The position numbers and the translations under genes are program-made. From Luteimonas gilva (lineage in GTDB: Bacteria; Pseudomonadota; Gammaproteobacteria; Xanthomonadales; Xanthomonadaceae), in the NCBI RefSeq assembly GCF_005239095.1, contig NZ_SZUA01000002.1:930001-994000 (forward strand): DNA of 64,000 bases, in the 5' to 3' direction. Each line of letters starts with the position of its first letter. Positions within the stretch are counted from its first letter, which is position 1. The notes below the pieces were generated by a model. It searched no databases. It had not been told where the DNA came from and worked only from the letters and a program-made list of their open reading frames with translations. Positions 51,272-60,741 of the stretch are shown here, piece after piece.

Positions 51272-52992
51272 GGAGAAGCAGTTGTCATCGCCATCCAGCG
51301 TTCGATCGCCTCGCGATCGCGCGCGCGCAGCAATGCGCTGCTGCGCTTGCGCAAGTCGGCCAGGTCGGCTTCGCGCACGGCCTTGCGCACTTCCAATAGC
51401 GTTGCCGGGTGCAAGCTGAATTCTGCCAGTCCCAGCGCCAGCAGCAGCGGGGTGAACAAGGCGTCGCCGGCCATTTCCCCGCATACCGCGACCGGCTTGC
51501 CGCGCATGTGCGCGGTGCGGATCACCGTGTGCAGCAAACGCAGCACGGCCGGGTGCAGCGGCGAGTAGAGGTCGGCCAAAGCATCGTTGTTGCGGTCGGC
51601 CGCCAACAGGTATTGCACCAGATCGTTGGTGCCCACCGAGATGAAATCGATCGCGCCGATGAAGCCGGGCAGGGCGATCGCCGCCGCCGGCACTTCGATC
51701 ATCGCGCCCAGCGGGATCTGCTCGGCGATCTCGTGGCCGGCGCTGCGCACGTCCCGGATCACGCGCTTGAGCAGCCGGCGCACCGAAACCATTTCTTCGC
51801 GGCCGCTGACCATCGGCACCAGGATCCGCACCGGGCCGTAGCCGCTGGCTCGGACGATCGCCCGCAATTGCGTTTCGAACAAATCCGCGCGCGATAGCGA
51901 CAGGCGTACGCCGCGCAGGCCCAGCGCCGGATTCGGCTCGCCGCTCAGCACCAGGCCGGTGCGGTCGGCCTTGTCGGCGCCCAAATCCAGGGTGCGGATC
52001 GTCACGACGCGGCCGGTCATGCCGAGCACCACGTCGCGGTAGGCGCGAAACTGTTCCTCTTCGTCCGGCAGCTCGTTGCGCTGCAGGAACAGGAATTCGG
52101 TGCGGTACAGGCCGATGCCGGCCGCGCCCAGCGCATGCGCCTCGGCCACGTCCTCGCGCGATTCGGCGTTGGCGTACAGCTTGATGTCGACGCCGTCCAG
52201 CGTGCGGGCCGGTTCGCGCCGCAGCCGGTACAGCTGCTTGCGTTCGCGCTTGAGCTCGCGCACGCGTGCGCTGTGCGCGCGCAGGTCGGCGGCGTCGGGT
52301 TCGACGATCAGCTCGCCGGTGCCGCCGTCGACCATCAGCACGTCGCCGTCGTTGATCCGCTGCAGCGCCTGCACCGCGCCCACGATCAGAGGCAGGTGCA
52401 GGCTGCGCGCCAGGATCGCGCTGTGCGACAGCGCGCTGCCGGCGGACGTGACGATCGCGACCACGCCTTGCTGCTGCAATTGCGCGAGTTCGGCCGGGGC
52501 GACGCTGTCGGTGACCAGGATCTCGCCGGCGGCGCCCTTCGGCGCGGCGTCGCGGCGGTGCAGGGCGGCGTGGATGCGGCCGATGACTTGGTCGATGTCC
52601 TCCACTCGGCTGCGGAAATACGCGTCGTCCATGCCGGCGAACACGCCGGCCAGGCGGTCGCGCTGCAGGCGCAGTGCGTAGTCGGCGCTGTAGCGGCCGG
52701 TGCGGATCAGTTCGTCCAGGCCGTGCAGCAGTTCGGGATCGTCCAGCAGCAGGCTGTGCAGATCCAGGAATTCGCCGACCTCGTGCGCGAGCGCGCCGTG
52801 CAGGCGCTCGCGCAGGTCGCGCATCTCGCCGCGCACAGTGCCGATGGCGTCGTGCAGTTTGGCCAGCTCGGCGTCGACCGCCTCGGCGGCGATGCGTTCT
52901 TCGACGACTTCCAAAGCATGCGGCAAACGGACCCGGGCACGGCCCAGCGCGCTGCCGCGCGATGCGCCATGGCCGGGCAGCAGCTGCCGCAT
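51268..52992 (-). CDS. ptsI: PTS enzyme I (phosphoenolpyruvate-protein phosphotransferase)
   Basis: This 574-residue EI takes phosphate from PEP to its active His and passes it to HPr. It has a helical HPr-binding domain (about 25-145), phospho-His in GSALSHSAILAR and swivel. The PEP-binding barrel shows GIGLYRTEFLFLQRNELPDEEEQF, FISVGTNDLVQY and catalytic Cys in AVCGEMAGD. No GAF domain is present, so this is EI rather than EI-Ntr. It overlaps ptsH by one base (TGATG). No PTS permease lies nearby, which fits a signalling-only PTS. Confidence 0.95.
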   Translation of the reverse strand: MRQLLPGHGASRGSALGRARVRLPHALEVVEERIAAEAVDAELAKLHDAIGTVRGEMRDLRERLHGALAHEVGEFLDLHSLLLDDPELLHGLDELIRTGRYSADYALRLQRDRLAGVFAGMDDAYFRSRVEDIDQVIGRIHAALHRRDAAPKGAAGEILVTDSVAPAELAQLQQQGVVAIVTSAGSALSHSAILARSLHLPLIVGAVQALQRINDGDVLMVDGGTGELIVEPDAADLRAHSARVRELKRERKQLYRLRREPARTLDGVDIKLYANAESREDVAEAHALGAAGIGLYRTEFLFLQRNELPDEEEQFRAYRDVVLGMTGRVVTIRTLDLGADKADRTGLVLSGEPNPALGLRGVRLSLSRADLFETQLRAIVRASGYGPVRILVPMVSGREEMVSVRRLLKRVIRDVRSAGHEIAEQIPLGAMIEVPAAAIALPGFIGAIDFISVGTNDLVQYLLAADRNNDALADLYSPLHPAVLRLLHTVIRTAHMRGKPVAVCGEMAGDALFTPLLLALGLAEFSLHPATLLEVRKAVREADLADLRKRSSALLRARDREAIERWMAMTTASP

Positions 52993-53261
52993 CAGGAGCC
53001 CTCGTCGAAATTGCGCGCGAACAGATCGGTGGCGGCGTCGGCCGCGGCCTGTTCGTCTTCGCCGTCCACGCGCAGCATCACCGAAGTGCCTTGGCCGGCG
53101 GCAAGCAGCATCACGCCCATGATGCTCTTAGCGTTCACCTCGCGGCCCTTGGCGGTGAGGGTGGCGTTGCAGCGGTAGCCCGACAACAGCTGCACCAGCT
53201 TGGCGGTGGCGCGGGCGTGCAGGCCCAGGCGGTTGCTGACGACGAGTTCGCGTTCAAGCAT
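52992..53261 (-). CDS. ptsH: Phosphocarrier protein HPr
   Basis: This 89-residue HPr has the EI-dependent site H15 (NRLGLHARATAKL) and the regulatory Ser46 (AKSIMGVMLL), the target of HPr kinase; hprK is encoded in the same region. I chose the ATG at 53261; an extension to 53297 adds a Pro-rich stretch before the fold. It overlaps ptsI by one base and lies 32 bp after the EIIA gene. Confidence 0.95.
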   Translation of the reverse strand: MLERELVVSNRLGLHARATAKLVQLLSGYRCNATLTAKGREVNAKSIMGVMLLAAGQGTSVMLRVDGEDEQAAADAATDLFARNFDEGS

Positions 53262-53293
53262 GGGGAAAGGGGGCGGTGGCGGGGCGGGAGGGA

Positions 53294-53686
53294 TCACGCA
53301 TCATCGAGAATAGTTCCATTGCGGGCGCCGGCCGCGGCTACGGCCGGCAATTCGTTCAATTCCAGGTCGGCGTAGTTCAGCACCCGCAGCAGCATGGGCA
53401 GGCTCAGCCCCGCCACCCGCCGCACCGGCGTGCCGAGCCGCGCCACCTTGGCCGCCAGGTTGCTGGGCGTGGCCCCGTACAGATCGGTCAGCACCAGTAC
53501 GCCTTGGCCGCCGTCCACCCGGCGCAGCGCGGCGCTGGCTTGGGGCAGCAAGGCGTCCGGATCGCCGTCGAACGACACCTCGAACGCCTCCACCCGCAAC
53601 GGCAGCTGCCGCAGCAGGCGCGTAGCCACCTCGACCAGCGGAGCGCCGATGCCCGGGTGGGTGATGAGCAGGATGCCGACCGCCAT
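53294..53686 (-). CDS. Mannose-type PTS EIIA component
   Basis: This 130-residue EIIA-Man-fold protein has phospho-acceptor H10 (ILLITHPGIG), the central VLVLTDLYGATPSNLA and the LSLPMLLRVLNY segment. Mannose IIB and IIC/IID partners are missing, so it is likely a regulatory EIIA that takes phosphate from HPr. It leads the EIIA-ptsH-ptsI unit. The gap to rapZ, normally small in relatives, is filled here by an unrecognised gene and about 380 bp of lower-GC DNA. Confidence 0.92.
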   Translation of the reverse strand: MAVGILLITHPGIGAPLVEVATRLLRQLPLRVEAFEVSFDGDPDALLPQASAALRRVDGGQGVLVLTDLYGATPSNLAAKVARLGTPVRRVAGLSLPMLLRVLNYADLELNELPAVAAAGARNGTILDDA

Positions 53687-54069
53687 GGGGTCAAGTTAGC
53701 AGACCGGAATGACGCTGAGAAATCGCGGGCGGCGAATGCGGGAACGGATTCGGTGCGGGCTTGGGCCCGGCCGGGACGATGTCCCTAGCCCGCCAAGCGC
53801 ATCGCGATCCGAGGTCGCCTCGAAATGCGTGATGAGATTCTCGTCGCGAAGGCGTCGAAAAGCGACGGAGAGAGAACCGCCGACGATCACCGGGAGAGTA
53901 CTGGTGTCGCCGGCGGGACGATCAACCCGCAGTCGATCGACTCCATTCAAGACGAAAGGTTTGTGCAAAAACGGCCAGCGATCGAATGAGTGGAAAGCGC
54001 AAGCCAAGCTCATTTTTCATCAGACCACTGAATTTCAGCGAAGAAATTAATAGGCTGAGAAATCTTTTT
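53687..54069. other. Lower-GC spacer in the PTS gene block
   Basis: These 383 bp are less GC-rich than the flanks and contain no clear gene besides a doubtful minus-strand frame at 53696-54013. Its position just after an unrecognised gene suggests it arrived with that gene, or is the decayed remainder of an inserted segment. Confidence 0.5.
53696..54013 (-). CDS. Doubtful small ORF, possible gene remnant
   Basis: The 105-residue frame has mixed codon third positions unlike strong genes here, no clear Shine-Dalgarno and no motif I recognise. The first 70 residues (FLHKPFVLNG, LPVIVGGSLSVAFRRL) look more protein-like than the Arg/Pro-rich tail. It follows the unknown gene at 54070 on the same strand. 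It may be a partner gene, a remnant, or chance. Confidence 0.25.
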   Translation of the reverse strand: MSLACAFHSFDRWPFLHKPFVLNGVDRLRVDRPAGDTSTLPVIVGGSLSVAFRRLRDENLITHFEATSDRDALGGLGTSSRPGPSPHRIRSRIRRPRFLSVIPVC

Positions 54070-55026
54070 TTATGCGCCGAGATAGAGATGTTCGAAAGTG
54101 ATCGGAATTTCGGCTAATTCTGTTTTCAGATACGGCACTTCGGCAATCGAAGAAAGCCATTCCAGGAACACGGCGTCGGTGAAGTGTTCGCGCACTACCC
54201 GAAGCGCTTCTATTTTCGACTCGTCGGGGAGCAAGGAGGGCATCGGTGGTTCTGAGCCTCTTTCGTTCGTGGCGAGCTCTGGCCGAAGGCAATGCGACCA
54301 TGCCCACGATACCGAGGGCCTCGCTTCGACCTTCCATTCGGAAGGCCACCTCGCCGTATCGTGAAGCATGGCGTGAGATCCCACCAGCCACGCGATGATT
54401 TGAGCGCGCCAATGCGGCGACGGAATGGCCAGCGCGGATCTGAACCAGTCCGCGACCATGGGTTTCGGCAGGTATTTCAAGCAGAAGAACATCGACGAAG
54501 ACATATCGCCGCTCGCATCCCACCAGCACCATACGCGATTCGGATTGTTGTTGGAGCGGTGCAGGATTCTGCCTATGGAAATTTCGCCGTCGCCCCAGCA
54601 GCAGCCGTCCATGATCGCGCTGCCGAGAGAATTGAGAATATCTTCTCTGAAGCCATCATACGGTGCTTGCTGTATCCCATTCGGATAGAGCGCCATGAAT
54701 CCGGTGATCAGATATTCGAGAACATAGTCAACGAAATGCTCGTGGCTTCGTGGCAGTAATGCGCCGAGCAGATGGTGATACCAAGAATTCCATTCTTCGA
54801 GCGGTCCGAAAGCGCTGGTTCCGGATGCGATCTCTTCGAGAGGCTTCTGAATGCCGTAAGGAGGCAAGTCACCGAGGTCGTTCAACAGCTCCGTGAACAT
54901 GCGCCTGTCCGAACCCATGAACCATGCTTCGCCCATCGGTTGCGCAGGACGCGGGAAATGCGAGCGAAGCCGCTCCAGCGCAGATGCGTCAATACCGCGT
55001 CCAGGAACCCAGGCGAAGCGATCCAC
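54070..55026 (-). CDS. Unrecognised 318-residue protein within the PTS block
   Basis: I do not recognise this protein. It is soluble, with no signal or membrane segment. It is rich in Trp and His (EEWNSWYHHLLGALLPRSHEHFV, MDGCCWGDGEISIGR, VWCWWDASGD) and mostly helical in appearance. Codon use and GC content are lower than in the neighbours, suggesting transfer. The best start is GTG at 55026 with GAGG six bases upstream, 38 bp after the rapZ stop, so it would be read on the same transcript. An immunity- or effector-type protein is possible but there is no direct evidence. Starts further upstream lie inside rapZ. Confidence 0.7.
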   Translation of the reverse strand: MDRFAWVPGRGIDASALERLRSHFPRPAQPMGEAWFMGSDRRMFTELLNDLGDLPPYGIQKPLEEIASGTSAFGPLEEWNSWYHHLLGALLPRSHEHFVDYVLEYLITGFMALYPNGIQQAPYDGFREDILNSLGSAIMDGCCWGDGEISIGRILHRSNNNPNRVWCWWDASGDMSSSMFFCLKYLPKPMVADWFRSALAIPSPHWRAQIIAWLVGSHAMLHDTARWPSEWKVEARPSVSWAWSHCLRPELATNERGSEPPMPSLLPDESKIEALRVVREHFTDAVFLEWLSSIAEVPYLKTELAEIPITFEHLYLGA

Positions 55027-55063
55027 CCTAAACCTCGGCTGTCGACGTGTGGAAAGCGAAGCT

Positions 55064-55954
55064 TCAGTCCAACTCGCGATGATGCACCGCCACCTCAGGC
55101 CACCCCTTCTCGCGGGCATGCTCGGCCAAGCGTTCGGCCAGATAGACCGAGCGGTGCCGCCCGCCGCTGCATCCGAACGCGATGGTGACGTAGCTGCGCG
55201 TGTCCGACTGCATGCGCGGCAGCCAGGTGTCGAGGAAGGCGGCGACTTGGGCGGCGTACTCGGGCGCTTCGGATTGGGTTTCCAGGAAATCGCGCACCGC
55301 TTGGTCGCGACCGGATAGCGGGCGCAGTTCGGCGTTCCAGTGCGGATTGGTCAGGCCGCGCGCGTCGAATACGAAGTCGGCGTCGGGCGGCACGCCGCGG
55401 CGGTAGGCGAAGGATTCGAACAGCAGCGACAGGGTCGAATCGGAACTCAGGCCGAATTCGGTGATCACCTGCCGGCGCAATTGGTGCACGTTCAAAGTGC
55501 TGGTGTCGATGACCACGTCGGCCAGCGTGCGCAGCGGCTTCAGCACTTGTTTTTCCAGCGAGATCGCATCGGCCAGCGACAGGCCCAAATGGCTCAGCGG
55601 ATGGCGCCGGCGCGTGTCGGCGTAGCGCTTCAGCAGCACTTCGTCGCGGGCGTCGAAGAACACCAGTTTCGGGTCCAGCCCCAGCTTGCCGACGGCGGAC
55701 AGCCATTCGGGCAGATTGGCCAGATCGCTGCGGCTGCGGATGTCGATGCCGACCGCCAGTTTTTCCGGCGTGCCGTCGGCGCGCATCGTGCTTCGCACGA
55801 AATCGGAGAGCAGTTCCGCCGGCAGGTTGTCGACGCAGTAGAAGCCCAGGTCTTCGAACGTCTTCAAGGCCACCGACTTGCCCGAGCCGGACATGCCGCT
55901 GACGATGACCAGGGATTGGGTGACGTCGTGGTGGGTCGGGGCGGGGTTGTTCAT
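55064..55954 (-). CDS. rapZ: RNase adapter protein RapZ
   Basis: This 296-residue protein has an N-terminal P-loop domain with Walker A GMSGSGKS (20-27). The C-terminal domain includes [21 protein letters not shown]. In E. coli RapZ guides RNase E to the sRNA GlmZ and senses glucosamine-6-phosphate. It sits downstream of hprK as in relatives, but here an inverted repeat separates the two. TACAAT (minus strand, 55993-55988) could provide its own promoter. Confidence 0.95.
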   Translation of the reverse strand: MNNPAPTHHDVTQSLVIVSGMSGSGKSVALKTFEDLGFYCVDNLPAELLSDFVRSTMRADGTPEKLAVGIDIRSRSDLANLPEWLSAVGKLGLDPKLVFFDARDEVLLKRYADTRRRHPLSHLGLSLADAISLEKQVLKPLRTLADVVIDTSTLNVHQLRRQVITEFGLSSDSTLSLLFESFAYRRGVPPDADFVFDARGLTNPHWNAELRPLSGRDQAVRDFLETQSEAPEYAAQVAAFLDTWLPRMQSDTRSYVTIAFGCSGGRHRSVYLAERLAEHAREKGWPEVAVHHRELD

Positions 55955-56014
55955 GGTCGCGAGGCCGAGGCCGGTATCCGATGCCGCATTGTAGAGGTTG
56001 CCCGACCGCTTGGG

Positions 56015-56104
56015 CTTTGTGGGAGCGACTTGGCCGCGAGCTTTTTCCTCACGCAGCAGCGATCCGAAGGCAAAAGCTCGCGGCTAAAGCCACTCCCACA
56101 AAAG
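56015..56104. repeat. Inverted repeat, GTGGGAGCG family, between hprK and rapZ
   Basis: Arms at about 56015-56041 and 56073-56104 carry CTTTGTGGGAGCGACTTGGC and the complement of a TGTGGGAGTGGCTTTAGCC form. It is the only copy inside what is otherwise a co-directional operon and may terminate or process the hprK transcript before rapZ. Confidence 0.8.
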
Positions 56105-56118
56105 CAATAGCGAACGGG

Positions 56119-57066
56119 TCAGGTCGCGCGTTCGAGGAAGTGCGAATGCCGTGCCATGAACGCCGCGGCGGGATCGACGCCCTTCGCGCGCAGGATGTGC
56201 GTGCGCGTGGCCGCTTCGGTCAGCACGGCCAGGTTGCGGCCCGGCATCACGGGCAGGGTGATCATCGGCACGTCCAAGTCCAGCACTCGGCGCACGCCGA
56301 CGTCGCCGGTGAGGCGCTCGATGCCGCTGGGCTGCGGCTCCAGGTGCGGGCGGGTGAGGTGCACGATCAGGCGCAGGTATTTGTTCCGCTTCACCGCGGT
56401 GTCGCCGAACATCTGGCGGATGTTCAGCACGCCCAGGCCGCGCAGTTCCAGCAGGTCCTGCAGCATTTCCGGGCAGGTGCCGTCGAGCACGTCGGGCGCG
56501 ATCTGGGTGAATTCGGGCGCGTCGTCGGCGACCAGGCGATGGCCGCGCGTCACCAGTTCCAGCGCGAGTTCGCTCTTGCCCGAACCCGATTCGCCGGTGA
56601 TCAGCACGCCGATCGAATAGATTTCCATGAACACGCCGTGCAGCGTGATCCGCGGCGCCAGCGTGCGCGCCAAATGGTATTGCAGATGGTTGAGCAGTTC
56701 GTGGCCGCGCTTGGGCGAAGACCACAGCGGCGTGTCGGATTCTTCGGCCGCGCGGCGCAAGTCTTCCGGGCACACCTGATTTTTGCTGATCACCATCGCC
56801 AGCGGGCGGAACTGGATCATCTTCTCGATGGTTTCCCAACGCTGGCGCGAATCCAGCGCGTCCAGCCAAGCCAATTCCTCGGTGCCGAGGATCTGCACTT
56901 TGTTCGGATAGATGATGTTGAGATAGCCGGACAGCGACGGGCGCCGCGCCACCGTTTCCACCGATTCGAGCACGCGCTCGGCGCCGCGTTCGCCGGCGAC
57001 CCAGCGCAACGCCAGCCGTTCGCGTTGTTGTTCGAACAATTCGCGGGCGGTGATGCGTTCGTTCAT
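56119..57066 (-). CDS. hprK: HPr kinase/phosphorylase
   Basis: This 315-residue bifunctional enzyme phosphorylates HPr on Ser46 and reverses it. It has an N-terminal domain (1-130) and catalytic P-loop GESGSGKS (158-165), then [11 protein letters not shown] and the signature [19 protein letters not shown]. In proteobacteria it links the PTS to regulation rather than sugar uptake. The start overlaps the ptsN stop as ATGA. Both partners, HPr and RapZ, are encoded nearby. Confidence 0.95.
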   Translation of the reverse strand: MNERITARELFEQQRERLALRWVAGERGAERVLESVETVARRPSLSGYLNIIYPNKVQILGTEELAWLDALDSRQRWETIEKMIQFRPLAMVISKNQVCPEDLRRAAEESDTPLWSSPKRGHELLNHLQYHLARTLAPRITLHGVFMEIYSIGVLITGESGSGKSELALELVTRGHRLVADDAPEFTQIAPDVLDGTCPEMLQDLLELRGLGVLNIRQMFGDTAVKRNKYLRLIVHLTRPHLEPQPSGIERLTGDVGVRRVLDLDVPMITLPVMPGRNLAVLTEAATRTHILRAKGVDPAAAFMARHSHFLERAT

Positions 57067-57548
57067 GGGCGTGCGCCGGATCGGAGAGCGGCCGCGGGCG
57101 GCGGCGGTTGCGACAGCAGCCGCAACAAGGCGCCGCCGTCGTCGGCGTGGCGCAACGCGTCGCGGTAGTCGGCGTCGGCGAAGCGCTCGGCCAGTTCGGA
57201 GAGCAGTTGCAGATGCTGCTGGGTGAAATGCGCGGGTACGATTAGGGCGAACACCAAGTCGACCGGTTGTTCGTCGCCGGCGCCGAACGCGACCGGATGC
57301 GCCAAGCGCAGGAACGCGCCGCGCGGTTCGGCGAAAGCGTCGCTACGGCCGTGCGGAATGGCGATGCCATGGCCGATCGCGGTGCTGCCCAGGCGTTCGC
57401 GCTGGCGCAGGCTGGCGGCGACAGCCGCGACCTGCGTCGGCGCGTCGTCGGCCAACAGGCGCGCGGCGGCGTCCAGCACCGCGTCGCTGTCGTCGGCTTG
57501 GGCCGCGGGCTCGATCCGGTCCGCGGCCAACAATCGTTCGAGCGGCAT
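57063..57548 (-). CDS. ptsN: PTS EIIA-Ntr (PtsN)
   Basis: This 161-residue EIIA of the nitrogen PTS has its phospho-His in [15 protein letters not shown] and a [28 protein letters not shown] core. PtsN modulates potassium transport, sensor kinases and envelope homeostasis by its phosphorylation state. It lies between hpf and hprK in the conserved order and overlaps hprK by four bases. No ptsP is visible, so EI and HPr encoded at 51-53 kb may donate phosphate. Confidence 0.93.
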   Translation of the reverse strand: MPLERLLAADRIEPAAQADDSDAVLDAAARLLADDAPTQVAAVAASLRQRERLGSTAIGHGIAIPHGRSDAFAEPRGAFLRLAHPVAFGAGDEQPVDLVFALIVPAHFTQQHLQLLSELAERFADADYRDALRHADDGGALLRLLSQPPPPAAALRSGARP

Positions 57549-57564
57549 GGCCGATGGCGATCCT

Positions 57565-57891
57565 TCAGCCGAATTCGCCGCTGCGCGCCAGGCCGTCGGC
57601 GCGGCGGTGCTCGACCAGCTTCTTCTTGTGCTTGACCAGCAGGCGGTCGAGCTTGTCGGCGAGCAGATCGATGGCGGCGTACATGTCGACGGCGTTGGCG
57701 TCGGCGTGCAAGGTGCGGCCGGAGACGATGATCGTGGCTTCGGCGCGATGGTCGGGCTTGTCGATGCTGAGCTGCGTGCGCACGTCGAGCGGCCGGTCGA
57801 AATGGCGCGACAGGCGCGCGAGCTTGGTTTCGACGTAGTCGCGCAGGGCCGGAGTGATTTCGATCTGCTGGCCGTGGGTTTCGATGCGCAT
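57565..57891 (-). CDS. hpf: Ribosome hibernation promoting factor
   Basis: This 108-residue short-form HPF/YfiA-type protein has IETHGQQIEITPALRDYVETKLARL and AEATIIVSGRTLHADANAVDMYAAIDLLADKLDRLLVKHKKK, split over the usual beta-alpha-beta3-alpha fold. It binds the 30S decoding centre and favours inactive 100S dimers in stationary phase. AGGAGG a few bases before the ATG at 57891 is the best Shine-Dalgarno of the block and rules out the longer start at 57942. It is directly downstream of rpoN. Confidence 0.94.
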   Translation of the reverse strand: MRIETHGQQIEITPALRDYVETKLARLSRHFDRPLDVRTQLSIDKPDHRAEATIIVSGRTLHADANAVDMYAAIDLLADKLDRLLVKHKKKLVEHRRADGLARSGEFG

Positions 57892-57999
57892 TTTGACCTC
57901 CTGCATTCGTTGGTTTGCTGCGGGCCGTGCCCGCGTTCCCACCCTACGGCTTTCGCGGCAAGTCGCGAGTGAAAGCTAGGTTAAGCGAAAAGATAAGCC

Positions 58000-59445
58000 T
58001 TAACCGATCCGGACGCGTTCGTGGGAGGAGGGGATGTTCATCGCCTCGCGGTATTTGGCCACGGTGCGCCGCGCGACGGGCACGCCGGCGGTCTTCAGGG
58101 TCTGGGCCAGGCTGGCGTCGGACAAGGGTTTGCGCGGGTTCTCGGCCTGGATCAGCTCGCGGATCATGGCCTGGATGGCGGTGCTGGAGGCGCCGCCGCC
58201 GCCTTCGGTGTCGATGCCGGAGGCGAAGAAGGCGCGCAGCGGCACGGTGCCGCGCGGGGTGCGCACGTACTTGCGCGCGATCGCGCGCGAAACCGTGGAT
58301 TCGTGCAGGCCGACTTCGCCGGCCACTTCGCGCAGGGTCAGCGGGCGCAGGGCTTGCTCGCCGAATTCGAGGAAGGCGGATTGCTGCCGGATCAGGCAGC
58401 GCATCACCTTCAGCAGCGTCTCGCCGCGGGCTTCGATGCTGCGCAGCAGCCAGCGCGCTTCCTGCAGACGGCCGCGCAGATAGCCGGCGTCGGCCTGCGA
58501 GGCGGCGCCGATCATGCGCTCGTAGCCGCGGTGGATCGAGACCTTCGGCGCCGCGTTGTACGCCAGCGCTGCGCGCCAGACGCCGTGCTGGCGCCAGACC
58601 ACGCAATCGGGGGTCACGTAGGTGTCGCTGGACAGGCCGCCGATCTGGGCGCCGGGGCGCGGATCGAGCGAGCGCAGCAGTTGCACGGCCAGGGCCGTTT
58701 CGGCGACTTCGCAGCCCATTTCGTGCGCCAGGCCGTCGATGCCCACTTTCGGCAAGCGCTCGATCGGCCCGTCGGCGATCCGCAGCGCCAGCGCCTTGCC
58801 CGGCGTCTCGTCGGCCAGCAGCGCCAGCTGCAGGGCCAGGCATTCGCCCAGGTTGCGGGCGCCTACGCCGGGCGGGTCGAAACGCTGGATCTGGCGCAGC
58901 ACGGCCAGGATTTCGTCGTTGGAGGCGTGGATCTCGGGGCGCAGGCTGTCGGCGATGGCGTCGATCGGTTCGCGCAGATAGCCGTCGTCGTCGAGCGAGT
59001 CGATCAGGATCGCGCCGATCCGGCGGTCGCGCAGGCTCAGATGGGTGAGATGGAGCTGCCAGAGCAGGTGGTCGCCGAGGGTTTCCGGCTCGGCGACCCG
59101 GTCGGCCGCGTCGTCGTGGTCCTCGTCGCGGTCGGAGGAGGGGCCGATCCGCTCCTGCCAGGCCTCCTCGCCGATGGTCCAGGGCTCGTCGGGCTCGGCC
59201 GCTGCGGCGGCGCTCTCCGCCTCGGTGCCGTTGCCGTTTTCGCCGGCGCGGGGCTCGGTGGGCAGGACGATTTCCGAAGGCGCGGCCTCGTCGGTCCAAT
59301 CGAGCAGGGGATTGCTCTCCACCGCGGCGGCGATTTCCGCCTCCAGCTCGGCCGCGGACATCTGCAGCAACTGGATCGCCTGACGCAGCTGTGGCGTCAT
59401 CACCAATTGTTGCGATAGGGAGGTCTGCAGTCTGGGCTTCATCAT
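58000..59445 (-). CDS. rpoN: RNA polymerase sigma-54 factor
   Basis: This 481-residue sigma-54 has region I rich in Gln and Leu (LQTSLSQQLVMTPQLRQAIQLL), an acidic region II (about 60-120), the core-binding domain, the HTH (LREVAGEVGLHESTVSRAIARKY) and the RpoN box ARRTVAKYRE near the C-terminus. It directs transcription of genes that need enhancer-binding ATPases, such as pili, flagella and nitrogen genes. The start is uncertain: ATG at 59445 begins the conserved segment, while 59463 would add six residues. It lies 42 bp after lptB. Confidence 0.95.
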   Translation of the reverse strand: MMKPRLQTSLSQQLVMTPQLRQAIQLLQMSAAELEAEIAAAVESNPLLDWTDEAAPSEIVLPTEPRAGENGNGTEAESAAAAAEPDEPWTIGEEAWQERIGPSSDRDEDHDDAADRVAEPETLGDHLLWQLHLTHLSLRDRRIGAILIDSLDDDGYLREPIDAIADSLRPEIHASNDEILAVLRQIQRFDPPGVGARNLGECLALQLALLADETPGKALALRIADGPIERLPKVGIDGLAHEMGCEVAETALAVQLLRSLDPRPGAQIGGLSSDTYVTPDCVVWRQHGVWRAALAYNAAPKVSIHRGYERMIGAASQADAGYLRGRLQEARWLLRSIEARGETLLKVMRCLIRQQSAFLEFGEQALRPLTLREVAGEVGLHESTVSRAIARKYVRTPRGTVPLRAFFASGIDTEGGGGASSTAIQAMIRELIQAENPRKPLSDASLAQTLKTAGVPVARRTVAKYREAMNIPSSHERVRIG

Positions 59446-59487
59446 CTGTAACGGACAACGCATCCGGGCGGGCCCGGCGGCCGTGCG

Positions 59488-60207
<720 letters not shown>

Positions 60208-60741
60208 TTACTTCTTGCCTTGCGCAGGCCGGCCCTGCGCCGACTTGGGCAGGATCGTGGTCTTGACCCGGCCGCCGCTGCCGTCGCCGCTGCTTTCGAT
60301 CTGGCCGGTCTTCATGTTGTAGGTGATCCGCGGGCCGCTGGTGCTGCCGCGCGGGTTCTCCATATAGGCGTTGCCTATGAAGACGATGATCTCGGTGGTG
60401 AGGTCGTAATCCACTTTGTCCGCGCGCGCGGTCACCGGCGCGCCGTCGTCCATTTCCTGCTTCATCACCACCTGGTTGCCGGTGAACACCGCGCGGGTCG
60501 GATCGCCGTTGCGCACGGTGAGTTCGGCCACGCTGGACTTGATGTCGAGCGTGCCCTGGGTGATGTGGACGCCGCCGCTGAAGACGGTGGGCGCGCTTTC
60601 GTCGGTGGAACCTTTCTGGTTGCCGGCGTCGACGTTGATCGGCTTGCTGCGGTCGGTCGAACGCGCCCAGGCCGGCGCGGCCGCCGACGCCACCAGGGCG
60701 AAGGCGAGCAGGACGAGGCTAGCGGCGGGTCGAAGGGTCAT
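60208..60741 (-). CDS. lptA: LPS transport periplasmic protein LptA
   Basis: This 177-residue protein has a signal peptide (about 1-26, ASAAAPAWA) and an OstA-like beta-jellyroll (TVFSGGVHITQGTLDIKSSVAEL, VVMKQEMDDGAPVTARADKVDYD). It ends in a Lys/Gly-rich tail. LptA forms the periplasmic bridge carrying LPS from LptC to LptD. It overlaps the end of lptC by 23 bp and abuts lptB. Confidence 0.93.
   Translation of the reverse strand: MTLRPAASLVLLAFALVASAAAPAWARSTDRSKPINVDAGNQKGSTDESAPTVFSGGVHITQGTLDIKSSVAELTVRNGDPTRAVFTGNQVVMKQEMDDGAPVTARADKVDYDLTTEIIVFIGNAYMENPRGSTSGPRITYNMKTGQIESSGDGSGGRVKTTILPKSAQGRPAQGKK

Noticed and set aside
53709-54050. Plus-strand 113-residue frame in the PTS spacer
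   Set aside because: Arg/Ser-rich composition, no Shine-Dalgarno, and it ends in low-GC spacer; less credible even than the minus-strand frame there.
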